From: CAZOEL01 sp964578835
Lineage (GTDB): Bacteria > Desulfobacterota > Syntrophobacteria > Syntrophobacterales > Syntrophobacteraceae
Assembly: GCA_964578835.1 (NCBI GenBank)
Contig: CAZOEL010000003.1
Coordinates: 62,001 to 126,000 of the forward strand
DNA: 64,000 nucleotides
Direction: 5' to 3'
The position numbers and the translations under genes were made by a program. The notes below the pieces were generated by a model. The model was not told the origin of the DNA. It searched no databases and saw only the letters and a program-made list of their open reading frames with translations. Shown in pieces: positions 36,995 through 46,906 of this stretch. The first letter of the stretch is position 1; every line of letters starts with the position of its first letter.

Positions 36995-39900
36995 CTACTT
37001 CTTCGAAGCAAAGGTGACTCTTATGCTGTGATCGGCATTGATCTTCTTAAATTTATAGGATTTTTTGGGCTTCACCAAAGCGACGCCATCCACCTCCATG
37101 GAAGCCGCCTTATAGCCCTTGTTGGGCTTGATCTTGACCTTGACGGTCTGCCCGGGCTTCACCACTACAACACCCGATGGGGTGATGGAGCCGCCACTCC
37201 CCCCCTCGACAACGACTCGATAGGTGAAGATGGCTTCTATGCTATGATTTCCGGAAATATTCTCAAAAGTGTAGGAATTCAATGCTCCAGCGGAGGCCCC
37301 ATCCACTCTGAGATCAATCAGCGAATAACCGCTCGAAGGAGTTACTGTAAAGGTCTGGCTTGCTCCGGCCACAACCTGTATCCCGCCCGCAGGCTCTATC
37401 GATCCTCCCACATTATCCCTGACCGAAGCCGCGATGACGTAGCTCTTGAGCCCGAAGCGCACCTCTATCGCATGAGNNNNNNNNNNNNNNNNNNNNNNNN
37501 NNNNNNNNNNNNNNNNNNNNNNNNNNNNNNNNNNNNNNNNNNNNNNNNNNNNNNNNNNNNNNNNNNNNNNNNNNNNCATCCTTCACCTCGTAGCCCTCCG
37601 AGGCCGTGAAGACAAAGCTCTGATCCCCCCCATGGCTCACCGTCACCGCTCCCGAGGGCTCTATCGTTCCACCGACTCCATCCTTTACCGACGCCGCGAT
37701 CGTATGGCTGCCCTCCCCTACATTCATGGTTATCGGAATGATTAAAGTGGCATACGGGGTGTTGCCAGTGACTCTGAGCTGCGCTTTATAAGTTCCTGCG
37801 CTTAGGCCTGTAGCGTTGAAATTAAGAGTGATTGCCGTCTGCCCTGCTGCTTGCCCATCCGCTGCTGCAACTGCTCCCACTCGAGGGGCGACACTGAGCC
37901 ATTGGATATCTTCAGTAGAGCACAATTTCCCATCGTCCAGAAACTGGTTAAGCGCGCTTATACTGACATCGTCGGTTCCTCCAGCCCCCCAAATCCTGTC
38001 TTCAGCGCAATCTCCCGCCATGCCGACAAAGGGATTAGACACAACATCATCGTCATATGCCCAGACACCTTCCGGCCAGACAGCTGGATCATAGACTTCA
38101 ATCGTTTCATGGGGAGTCCAGTAATCACCTCCATATCCTCCTCCGCTGACAACATAGATCAACTCTCCATAGAGCGTCGCTAATGCGCTCATGCGCGTCT
38201 GCTGCAATTGGGGACCTGAGTTGTCCCAGACATCCAGTTGAGGATCGTAGCGCATTATTACGTTTGATACGCCATCTGAATCCGCGCCGCCTATAACAAA
38301 GATGTAATCACCTGAGGTTAGCGCGCTACCAAAGCTGGATCCAACTGGCATCGAAGCTTTTTGACTCCATTTTCCTGTCGAGGGATCATACATCCAGGTT
38401 TCATGACTCGGTTCAGGCACACCGCCAAAAGCATAGAGTTTGCCCTTCCACGCCGCAACCATGGGTATTCTGGCTTTGGGCCATGCAGCTGCAGTCCAGA
38501 TATCTTCAGTGGTATCGTAGATCAGGAAATCGTTTGTGACTTCGCGGGCAGCGGTATACCCTCCGACAAGATAAATGTATCCATCGATACACCCAGCCTG
38601 CATATTCATCAGAGCGACAGGCATGTCCGCAAGCTGGACCCAACTGTCCGTATCAGGGATATACTTCCAGGACTCATTGAGTACGCCCGAATTACCTTCA
38701 CCGCCGAATAGAAAGTATGAGGAGCGATCACAGGACACACCCGCAGCGCGATACCGCCCTCCGGTCGGGATGTTTGCCGCGGTATCCCAGACCGTTACTC
38801 CTCCCTTGCCAAGGACTTTGGTGCGCTGCTCCCCTGGGACGGCCGTAGAGCTATCCTCATAGGCCACCTTTGTCTGCTCGTAAGCGACTGCGGGAGAACG
38901 GAATGTTGTCAAAACGGAATTCGTCTCCAGAATTCTGTACGAGACATCGACTCCCCCTGTGTTCAAAAGGTTCAAGGTTGCCGACTGACTGCCACCCGTA
39001 GTGACATGCACTGTTATATCCGAGGGAGTAGTGGAAAGCTTCCCGGCAGGAAGGTTGAAATTGTGCGAAACAGCGCCGTTGACTGAAATCATCACCTGTT
39101 CGCTAACGTTCTGATAATAGTTCTTGCTTGCCTCGAGAGAGACGCTCCCACCCGAACTGGAAATGAAAATCGAGTAGAATCCGTCATCAAGATTGGGATC
39201 ATCCGGCGTCTCCTTGGTAACCGCGGTAGTAGAAGCGGACGCCACCAGAACGCCATTCACAGCTTTCCCCGTGTTGGCGTCCGAAACACTGCCAACCACC
39301 AATCCGCCAGAAACGAGATCGCAAGGAGAAGCGGGATCGTAAATGTTTACAGTATCGATCTGCCACCACCAATCATTGTTTGCATTGTAATAATGGAATC
39401 GAACGATTACAGAGCTCTTTCCGGCGGCAATATCCGTAAGATCGACAAAATCCGTTTTAGGTCCTCGATCGTCTCCTCCGGTCTTTCTCCAGACATTGAT
39501 CCAGTCTGCTCCATCATTGACGCTCACATCGACATCCGCGATTTCGTCAGAATAGCGGTAGAAGTCAGAACTGAACATGAGCTCCACTGCGCTCATATCC
39601 GAGCAATCGAAAGCAGGAGAACGAAGCTCTGTATCAACGTCCTTCGCACCGTAATAATCGCTATCCGCAATGGCGAAACAGCCGGAGCCTCCTGTCAGAT
39701 TCCCGTCCCCTCCCGGATCGTCGAAAGCCCATACGGCGCCTGTTCCTGCATGGTCTATAACCTGCCAATCGGTTGGCAAGGCGCAACCGTTGAAATTCTG
39801 GAGAACAGCGCTGGTTCGCCCTGGCGCCTCGCAGCCGCCAGAGGCGACCAGATCGAAGTCGAGCGCGGTCATCCCAACGACAAGGGCTTTTGTCTGGGAC

Positions 39901-41783
39901 TTGTACCCCGACATCCATGCAGACGCCGTAACAGAATAAGAGCCTTGAGGAAGATCGACCGAATAGAAGCCCGTTTGAGGGTTGGTCCAAACCGAGCCAT
40001 ATACATAATCGATCCTGGCGTAGAGGGGCCAGCCCGTTTTCGAATCCTTGACGTAGCCCGATATGGTATCGGTTTCGAGCGCGTTAAGAGCAAAATTCAG
40101 AGTTATTAGGCCGTCTGCTGTTATTACTGCTGTTCCCGTAGCGTCCTGATAGCCCCAGCGGGAAACCGTCACCGCGTAGGAGCCGCCGAGCAGTTCACGG
40201 CTGTAGCCTCCGGTTGAATCGGAGTAAATGGTGTAGACATAATCGGAAGTTTGATCGGTAAAGGCAAGAAGAGCCGAATCGATTCCTTCGGATGTTGCGA
40301 TATCCGTCACCTGCCCCTGCAGCGTCCCGCTTCCGACGGCTAAAGCCGTCTCAACAGCCGCAAGAGCATCGATTGTGCCGTGTCCCCAATCATGATTGGG
40401 TCCATCGGCATAATCTCCACCGCAGTTGCCGCCAGTCTGGCCCGTCAGGGGAACCGCGGTGTCGCGGATGATATCCATCGTGACTTCGATATTGCCTCTG
40501 AGGGCCGGGTTTGCGCTCCAGAGGAGCCCCACCAGAGCCGATGTGTGAGGCCCGGCCATGCTGGTGCCGTTCCATGACTGGTAACTCCCTCCGGGAATAG
40601 AGGAGCGAATCGATTCTCCAGGCGCCATCACATCGGGGATGAAGTCATCCGGAAAGAGAACCGATGGGCCGCGACTGCTGAAAGAGGAAATCGCGCCTGG
40701 ATAGGCAGAAGAGCAGCTAACGGACCCGGTGGTCAAAACCTCGGAGTAGTCGCCGGGGGTTCCGAGAGTGGAGCACCCATCTTCTCCATCATTTCCGGCC
40801 GAGACTTCAATGAGAATTCCCGCGGCCTGAAGGGCGGCGATCTCGTCTTTGAAGTACTCTACGCCGCCTCCCGAGTATCCCCAGGAGTTGTTCACCACGT
40901 CGGGCGCAAGGTCGAATCGCGGATTCAGACCGTTCAGATCCCAAGGGGCGAGGTCCCATTCAAAACAGGTGATTGCCATAACATCATCGCCGCTTCCCCC
41001 GTCGTCCAAGTTTTTGCAGTGGATCGTCTTGGCCCCGGGAGCGACCCCGATCTGGTTTCCCTCACCGTCATCTCCCACCATAGTGCCGGTTGTGTGGGTG
41101 CCATGCCCGTGGCCATCAGCAGGAGCATCCGGATACGCACCCGTTGCGTCCCACCAACTGTAGCTATGATCAACCGCCGAACCATCCCAGCCCCTGTAGT
41201 GGCTCAATATGGCAGGATGATCCCAATCGAGCCCCGTATCATTTCCCGCAAGGACCACGCCTTCTCCAGTGACGCCAAGGGCCCAGACATCATCGGCATT
41301 GATGAAGCTGAGGCTCTTTTCGACTCCGAGTATCCTTGCCGTAACCGGAGAGGATTTGGGTTTTTCGATTCTGTACGTATGATTGGCCGTGACTTTTTCT
41401 ATTTCCGCCATGGATGCGAAGGTCTGCAGAAGAGAGCTGTTCCCCTGTTTCACAAAGATCTTGTTGGAAATATAGAAGGGTCGAAAACTAACCCCTTGCT
41501 TCGCAAGCAGATCGCGGATCGGCTTCTGGCTTTGCTCGGCTGTGGTCCGGAGCGCGTTGAAAACAAATTGTCCCTTCTCGCGCTTAGTCTTGAGCTTACG
41601 AGCTGGACTCAGGTCCGCCTTTTCTTTTAGATGGATGAAGAAATCCGTCTGGCCGGCGGCGGAGATCTCCTTCTCCACTTTGAGCTCGACCTTTGAGCCC
41701 GCAAGAGCGTCTCTCCCAAAGAGAAGCGCCACCGCTAAACAGGCCATCGAGATCCAAAACACCCTCTGTTTCATAAATATCAT
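36995..41783 (-). CDS. Giant secreted subtilisin-like protease with kelch and InlB-type repeats (interrupted by assembly gap)
   Basis: At least 1,590 residues, split by 100 N at 37477-37576. Signal peptide 1-28; an N-terminal prodomain-like region with IHLKEKADLS; an S8 peptidase about 165-480 with Asp182 (AGNDTGLDWDHP), His230 (GHGHGTHTTG), oxyanion Asn331 (SAGNDGEDG) and Ser408 (WNGTSMAGPHTSAL). Then two carboxypeptidase-regulatory-like modules, a jelly-roll domain with the W-D/Y-rich VWAFDDPGGDG, another regulatory module, about five kelch repeats (SWKYIPDTDSWVQLADMP), a Big-like strand domain and bacterial repeats (VGGTIEPSGAVTVSHGG; GGSIEPAGGIQVVAGA; GGSITPSGVVVVKPG). Reading frame changes across the N run, most likely because its length is arbitrary. 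Exported, probably surface-attached or released; substrate unknown. AGGAGGGG precedes the start. Confidence 0.85.
37477..37576. other. Assembly gap (100 N)
   Basis: Exactly 100 N, the conventional filler for a gap of unknown size. It falls inside the C-terminal repeat array of the subtilase, where near-identical repeats on both sides would defeat assembly. The true number of repeats is unknown. Confidence 0.97.
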
Positions 41784-42327
41784 CCCCTCCTGAAATAGTC
41801 CTTACTAGCCCCCTAAGCCTCAAGATCAAAGCCCGGACGCCTATTCGCTAAAGGTTCAATACCTTGACCTCCCCGCTGAATAACCCGAGCACTCAGCGCC
41901 TGCAAAATATATCGAAACAGTGATAGCATTCCTGAAGCTTTTTGAAGGCATTGGGGCGAATTTTATCCTTTCATCCGATCACATCCGATCACATCCGATC
42001 ACATCCGATCACATCCGATCACATCCGATCAATTCCCCGAGCATCGCTTACAGCGTGGCGCCATCAAAATCTCTCTCAGTTGAAAGCAGAAGAAACAAAA
42101 CCAGGCTGATCGAGAATTCAAACCGGGCAGATCGCAAACGATATATCTTGGCGCCAAGAGATGGGACACTGTAGCGGGCGCCCAAGAAGTATGATCTTGC
42201 CAATTGATCGTCTTTGAGGTGAAATGAGCGACATGCGCCGGCACAACGGTCGGCTGCTGCTATGACAGGCTGGGAAGTATAGCCCGGCCAGCGCTGGATG
42301 GATTATCGTAATGCAGGAGAAGAATTT
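41784..42327. other. Intergenic region, subtilase / DUF1573 gene
   Basis: About 540 bp between divergently oriented genes. It contains the 10-bp tandem repeat at 41971-42030. The open frame running through the repeat (41920-42174) has no Shine-Dalgarno and no recognisable product. No clear promoter could be assigned. Confidence 0.45.
41971..42030. repeat. 10-bp tandem repeat, six copies
   Basis: Six head-to-tail copies of ACATCCGATC (the first starts with T instead of A). The copies are identical after that and the period equals about one DNA helical turn, so a protein bound to each unit would sit on one face. Could be a regulatory array or a slippage-prone microsatellite. Confidence 0.9.
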
Positions 42328-42789
42328 GTGAGTCGATTTATTCAGGTATTTCTTTTAGTTTTCCTTGTGTCTCTCTCCATGGGCTGTGGACGCAATGCGG
42401 CCCGACCGGTACAATCCACTCCCCCACAGATGGCGGCTCAACAGGCTGCGGCGCCCTCTCAGGCGACTCAGCAAGCTCCACCGGCCATTGAGCTTGCAGA
42501 AAAAGAGCACGACTTTGGCAAGATCGCCGAAGACAAAGAGTATGTGCATATTTTCAAGTTCAAGAACACAGGGATGGGGCCTCTAGAAATCAAAAAAGTG
42601 CTTCCCGGCTGAGGCTCCTCGGTTTCCGATTTTACTCGGAACGTCCCTCCAGGTGGAGAGGGAAAAATAGTGCTGGCCATGAATGGAAAAACCTGCTCCG
42701 GGAGCGTTGCCCGAGCCACTCTCGTTACGACGAACGATCCTAAAAACCCTTATTTCAACCTTGTTTTGAAAGGCAAGACAGGTCCATAG
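42328..42789 (+). CDS. DUF1573 lipoprotein, candidate selenoprotein with in-frame TGA at 42610
   Basis: 153 residues if TGA at 42610-42612 is read as selenocysteine. GTG start at 42328 has AGGAGA 8 nt upstream. A lipoprotein signal (IQVFLLVFLVSLSMGC, Cys in the lipobox) and a Gln/Ala/Pro linker precede a DUF1573 domain: EHDFGKIAEDKEYVHIFKFK, then IKKVLPG-TGA-GSSVSDF, then NVPPGGEGKIVLAM and TLVTTNDPKNPYFNLVLKG, ending at TAG 42787. In the family this loop normally reads S-C-G-C-T; the TGA falls on the first Cys and the second is Ser. The frame stays open for 58 codons after TGA with full domain similarity. A new Cys appears downstream (GKTCSGS). A simple nonsense mutation is the alternative. 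Confidence 0.72.
42644..42663 (+). other. SECIS-like hairpin after the in-frame TGA
   Basis: TCCCTC (42644-42649) pairs perfectly with GAGGGA (42658-42663); the 8-nt apical loop CAGGTGGA contains the GGU motif common in bacterial SECIS loops. The loop begins 37 nt after the TGA, at the far end of the spacing I know for bacterial SECIS elements. A second, nearer hairpin (42622-42642, loop TTTTAC) has the better distance but lacks G in the loop. Confidence 0.42.
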
Positions 42790-43120
42790 AGAGCTTATTG
42801 CGCAAGTGGAATAAAGCCATGAGCGCTTCTTGCCCCATCCGGCCGCACGAGGCACACGGGGAAACGGATATATTTCGAAACAGTCCTCTTGAGCTTCGTG
42901 GCGGTCGCCCGCCGCGCGCAATAGCCGCCCATGCGGATCACTCCTCGACACTACCTTTAAGGAACCGGAAAGAAATAAGTCATCGTTTTTCTGGATTCCC
43001 GCCTCCGCGGGAATGAAGGGAAACGCCGCAGGCGGTCATTCCCACAGCAACACAGTTATTCCCGCGAAGGCGGGAATCCAGGTTCTCTGACAAAACAGAG
43101 GAGTTATTCTTCTCCAGCTC
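42790..43120. other. Intergenic region with REP-like palindromes
   Basis: About 330 bp between the convergent DUF1573 and phosphatase genes. The part nearest the phosphatase gene holds the inverted palindromic repeats listed separately; nothing else is recognisable. Confidence 0.5.
42991..43082. repeat. REP-like palindromic repeat pair
   Basis: CTGGATTCCCGCCTCCGCGG... (42991-43016) and its near-exact reverse complement (43057-43082) flank 40 bp; each copy is itself palindromic (CCCGCCTCCGCGGG type). They differ at one or two positions. This is a common type of intergenic repeat in many proteobacteria and may also form a terminator for the convergent genes on either side. Confidence 0.8.
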
Positions 43121-44278
43121 CTAAGCACCTTCGGCTGATTTGGAAAGAATGACGAAGTAGTCCTGAACAAATTTGCCCGACACCACATTGGTGATTGGAA
43201 AAATCAGACTTTTGCTTTCGAGAAAAGAGCCGTTGAGAGCAAAAAAGAGCCTCCTCGAAATTTCATACAACTTCCGGTAGGCGTCATCCAGGGAAAAAGG
43301 CTCGACGTCAGCTTGTTCGGCGCTCTCCCCGTTGCCCGGCCCTAATAGCCTTCCCTCATATAGCGTCGGCATTCCGTAAACCCGGCACGCAAGCGGGTGA
43401 AAAGGGTATCCGACGCATCGACCTCCAACGTTGAGTGGGCAGCTGTAGTGATCGCTTTTTACGATCATCGCGCCTGAACGCTCAGATCCATCGGCGCGGA
43501 CGGGACCGGTAGGGCCGCCGTTCGAGCTGGAGCCTCCTTCTTTTGAAAACGCTTTTCCCGCCGCTATGGCCCGATGAATTGCCGCAACCCTTTCATCTTG
43601 GGTCAGGCTTTTGTTCAAGTGATAATTCAAGTACGCCGCCTCGATAAGCTGAAGGTTGAGTAACCGATTGCAGCAAGCGTCGTTGTCTTTTCCGCACATG
43701 CGGACTTCGGGGCGAGAGGCGGCAAAAGAGTTGAAAGCTTCGTTCACTTCACCCAGAAGAACTTCGTACTCAGAAAAATAGAGAGCTAGATCGACCAGGC
43801 GAGATCCTTCCAGGGAAGGCTCTCGAATGGTGAGCCTTCCTTCCTGTTTCCCATATTTCCTAAGGAGCCGCCACTGGGCGAAGCTGCTCGGGCTGGAGCG
43901 AATCTTCTTCAGCTGCTTCTGGGCAAGCTTCATGCCAAAGCCTCGTCTGAGGAGATAAGAAGTGATGAACGTTCCAGTCCGCCCAATACCCATTCTGCAG
44001 TGAACAAGAACTCTTTTGCCCAGGTAAATAGCCTCGTCCAACCACTCCAGCGCTCTTTCCATCTCTTCCAGCTTTGGAGCCTCATCGTCCACAACCGGAA
44101 AGTAGTAGACTTCGAAGCCGTAATCCTTTTCGATTTCATGAAGATCGCAATACTCGGCGCAGAGGTTGACAATGGCGTTGACGCCTTCATTTCGAAGAGA
44201 TTCCAGCTCGTCGTAGGACATGGGAGCGGACCCAACCGCCAACTGATTGGTTATCCATGTGGTCTTGTAAGAAGTCAT
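43121..44278 (-). CDS. Dual-specificity protein phosphatase fused to a YkgJ-like cysteine cluster
   Basis: 385 residues. The first 150 residues are a dual-specificity/tyrosine phosphatase: NQLAVGSAPMSYDEL, INLCAEYCDL, general-acid loop FPVVDDEAPKLEEME and the P-loop VHCRMGIGRTGTFI (Cys and Arg of HCx5R present). The second half has a cysteine pattern like YkgJ zinc/iron-chelating domains: RMCGKDNDACCNRL near 200 and CPLNVGGRCVGYPFHPLACR near 285. Last gene of an operon with a PEP-synthase-like enzyme 88 bp upstream and a receiver before that. It may reverse the phosphorylation made by that enzyme, with the Cys cluster sensing metal or redox state; both are inferences. No signal peptide. Confidence 0.8.
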   Translation of the reverse strand: MTSYKTTWITNQLAVGSAPMSYDELESLRNEGVNAIVNLCAEYCDLHEIEKDYGFEVYYFPVVDDEAPKLEEMERALEWLDEAIYLGKRVLVHCRMGIGRTGTFITSYLLRRGFGMKLAQKQLKKIRSSPSSFAQWRLLRKYGKQEGRLTIREPSLEGSRLVDLALYFSEYEVLLGEVNEAFNSFAASRPEVRMCGKDNDACCNRLLNLQLIEAAYLNYHLNKSLTQDERVAAIHRAIAAGKAFSKEGGSSSNGGPTGPVRADGSERSGAMIVKSDHYSCPLNVGGRCVGYPFHPLACRVYGMPTLYEGRLLGPGNGESAEQADVEPFSLDDAYRKLYEISRRLFFALNGSFLESKSLIFPITNVVSGKFVQDYFVILSKSAEGA

Positions 44279-44366
44279 GATGATTTCAAGTCCTCAGGCC
44301 GGACGGCATATAGACGGTTGACGAAGCACGATCGCACATTCACCCAATTATGAATGGAGATCAGCT

Positions 44367-46904
44367 CTATTCCGTACGAAAAAATTCGGCGGCAATGCTT
44401 TCGATTTGCCCCACATCATCGAGCCTCATATCAAGAAGCGGCGTGAAGGCGAGCAAGCGCCCGATAAGACAGAGCTTCTCCTCCAAAACGACCAGGGAGG
44501 CCGAACGCATGTGAGCGTGAATTATATCCCGCTCGAGATTTACTTCAAAGCCATGATTGTCCATTACGCGGGCCAAAAAAAGCACTCGCAGGAAGCGTCC
44601 TTCAATCGCTCCGCCCCCTCCCTCGAATCGAAGCATGACATAATTCTCACGCTCGTTGTCGCCGCACAACGCATCGACTACCACGAAATGATACCCGAAG
44701 CGGATGTTGATATTCATATAGTCGCCGGACACAACCGCAAAGCTGGCCAGCAGCGCAGAATCAAGGCTTATTATCCCTTCACCGGTCGTCACTCCTCCCA
44801 TCACATTCAAATCGATAGGCTGGGCGCGCGTTCCCCAATCCGAGCCGGAATGGCTCAGTCCTTTCCATAAGGCCGCAAGCGGCGGGCTGTTTATATCTTC
44901 GACAGAGATCTCCTTTGCCCGAGCCACTTCCCTGTCGAGTCCCCCGCCGAGGTCCATTACGTAGAGCGAAATCGGGACATTGCTAACGAGTTTTTTCGCT
45001 CCCCATAACTTCCTTCCTATTTTCCCCCCCAGAGAGAACATCTGTTCAACTGCCTTTTCATGGGAAAAGCGAAGAATATCATGAATTGACTTGCAGTTTT
45101 CGGGAGAAAACGAGGGGCTCTGAGGATCCGTGAGGTTCAATGGCGAAATGAGATCCAGAAGGCGGCGGAGACGTTTCCGAGAAGAGCTATCGGCTGGGGA
45201 TCTTCCGCCCGAATTTGTGAGCAACTCCTCCACAACGCCGGAATAGACCTTCAGGCTGTCAGCATCCACGGTGACGATCTCACCAGGGCGAAGAACCTTG
45301 GTGGCGATTCCGGCATTTACGATGGTTGGCACTCTCCATTCTCGCGCGATGGACGCAAAATGGCCCGCCACTGAGCCCTCATCCGTCACAACAGCCCGAA
45401 GTCTTCCCACTATGCGCGCAAAAGTGAGGGGTGCTCCCGGAGCAACCAAAACCGAGCCTTCCGGAATTCTTTCAAGGTCAGACGGTTGCAGAGCCACAGC
45501 CACTGGGCCTGCGGCAACGCCTGACGCAGCCTTCTCACCGCCGGAGAGGAGAAGCCGCTCTTCGATGCGCGTATCCCCGACCGGTAGGCCCGCCCTCTGC
45601 AAATCATCCAACCTCAAAGGACGCGATTGCAGAATATAAAGATTCCCGTCCCTGTCTTTGCACCACTCTATATCCTGTGAGGAGTCGAAGTAAGATTCCA
45701 ATTCAACAGCCCACCTCGCAAGCGTTCCCGCGGAATCGTCATCAATCGAGATCTGTTCGGTTTCGAAGGGGTTCAAAACAACGCTTTCGATTCCCCTCTT
45801 CTCCGACAACACCGTCTTTCCGCTCCTGGCGACGCAATTTCTCTTCACGACTTTGAAGTCTTTTTTCGAGACGGCCAAAACATCCGGAACAACATCCCCT
45901 TTGACCAGCGGCTCGCCCAGTCCCCAAACGGAATAAATGAAAAGCGTCTCTGGCTCAGTGTTTGTCGGATCGGCGGAATAGAGAACCCCGCCCGCCTGAG
46001 CATCGATCATCCGGATAAAGAGAACCGCCATCGGCGCTTCGGCGTCTTCAAGGCAATTCTTTATGCGGTAGTAGAGGGCGGCGGGGGAATACTTGCTTGC
46101 GATTACCTGTCGGTAGGCTTCCGGCAGGCCGCTTACGGCGACGTTGAGCACGGTCCTGTACTGACCGGCGAAAGAGAGAGTAGAGTCTTCCCCCACTGCG
46201 CTGCTTCGCACAGCAAACGCAAGCTCGGGAGCTTCTTCCGCGCGCTCTCTCAAACCATGAGAGCCGCTCCTTATCGCATCGACAATCGCTTCGGGAATGT
46301 CCGACGAGAGAATGAGGGCCGTCAACCGGTTTGAAACATCCCGCACGGAGGAGTCCGAATCGATATCGAGCCCCGCCAGCATAGCATCGATCTGGGGCCT
46401 CAGCCCATGATGATCGAGGAAATAGTTGAACGCATTGGAAGTCAGCACAAAACCGCCCGGAACCGGCAGCTTGCAGTCCCTGATGATTTTTGAAAGATTC
46501 GAAGCTTTGCCCCCGGTAAGAGCTTCAGAATCCGTTGGCGCTTCATGGAGCATGAACACATAGGGTGGAGAGGAATCGGGAGGCTTGATCTTCAATTCCG
46601 AGCGAGCGGCATCATCAATGGCTCGGAAGACTGACCGCATCTCTCGCGCGGGGCTGAACGCCATGGCGTCGAGAGCGTCGATCATCTCCGCAATGGCTTC
46701 GGAAAGCTTATCATAGGTTTTCTGAATAAAAGAAAGACGGCAGCCGTTTCCTTCATGGTAGGAATTCTCGAGGCGGGCCATGAGGTCATGACTGAGAGTA
46801 TCCTTACTGAGCAGTATCTTGAACGCCTCGTACTTGCGACGTATCAACCTGCCGGGACAGAAGATCCGGCAGGCAAAGCTTTGAATTTGACGTCGGAAAG
46901 ACAT
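44367..46904 (-). CDS. PEP-synthase-like phosphotransferase (PPDK_N plus phosphohistidine domain, no PEP barrel)
   Basis: 845 residues. A 110-residue N-terminal helical region; a PPDK_N ATP-grasp domain (about 115-420: GGKASNLSKIIRDCKLPVPG, FAVRSSAVGEDSTLSFAGQY, VLFIRMIDAQAGGVLYSADP, DIEWCKDRDGNLYILQSRPL); a phosphohistidine swivelling domain with VVTDEGSVAGHFASIAREWR, His near 516; then about 280 residues unlike the PEP/pyruvate-binding TIM barrel that ends true PEP synthase or PPDK. This order recalls rifampin phosphotransferase and other enzymes where the His domain hands phosphate to a non-pyruvate acceptor. ATG lies 2 bp after the stop of the receiver gene, so the two are translationally coupled. 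Acceptor unknown. Confidence 0.82.
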   Translation of the reverse strand: MSFRRQIQSFACRIFCPGRLIRRKYEAFKILLSKDTLSHDLMARLENSYHEGNGCRLSFIQKTYDKLSEAIAEMIDALDAMAFSPAREMRSVFRAIDDAARSELKIKPPDSSPPYVFMLHEAPTDSEALTGGKASNLSKIIRDCKLPVPGGFVLTSNAFNYFLDHHGLRPQIDAMLAGLDIDSDSSVRDVSNRLTALILSSDIPEAIVDAIRSGSHGLRERAEEAPELAFAVRSSAVGEDSTLSFAGQYRTVLNVAVSGLPEAYRQVIASKYSPAALYYRIKNCLEDAEAPMAVLFIRMIDAQAGGVLYSADPTNTEPETLFIYSVWGLGEPLVKGDVVPDVLAVSKKDFKVVKRNCVARSGKTVLSEKRGIESVVLNPFETEQISIDDDSAGTLARWAVELESYFDSSQDIEWCKDRDGNLYILQSRPLRLDDLQRAGLPVGDTRIEERLLLSGGEKAASGVAAGPVAVALQPSDLERIPEGSVLVAPGAPLTFARIVGRLRAVVTDEGSVAGHFASIAREWRVPTIVNAGIATKVLRPGEIVTVDADSLKVYSGVVEELLTNSGGRSPADSSSRKRLRRLLDLISPLNLTDPQSPSFSPENCKSIHDILRFSHEKAVEQMFSLGGKIGRKLWGAKKLVSNVPISLYVMDLGGGLDREVARAKEISVEDINSPPLAALWKGLSHSGSDWGTRAQPIDLNVMGGVTTGEGIISLDSALLASFAVVSGDYMNINIRFGYHFVVVDALCGDNERENYVMLRFEGGGGAIEGRFLRVLFLARVMDNHGFEVNLERDIIHAHMRSASLVVLEEKLCLIGRLLAFTPLLDMRLDDVGQIESIAAEFFRTE

Positions 46905-46906
46905 GA

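Noticed and set aside
36995..37579. Separate gene or frameshift at the 3' end of the subtilase
   Set aside because: The frame change occurs across 100 N of arbitrary length and the repeats on both sides belong to the same type.
41971..42030. CRISPR-like array from the ACATCCGATC repeats
   Set aside because: Units are 10 bp and directly adjacent with no spacers; no cas genes are in the window.
41920..42174. Plus-strand frame through the 10-bp repeats
   Set aside because: Its repeat-encoded peptide is only a by-product of the tandem repeat; no ribosome site or homologous domain.
42328..42612. Short stand-alone lipoprotein ending at TGA 42610
   Set aside because: The stop falls inside the conserved DUF1573 loop and the same frame continues with the rest of the domain, so a truncated product is the less economical reading; kept as candidate selenoprotein.
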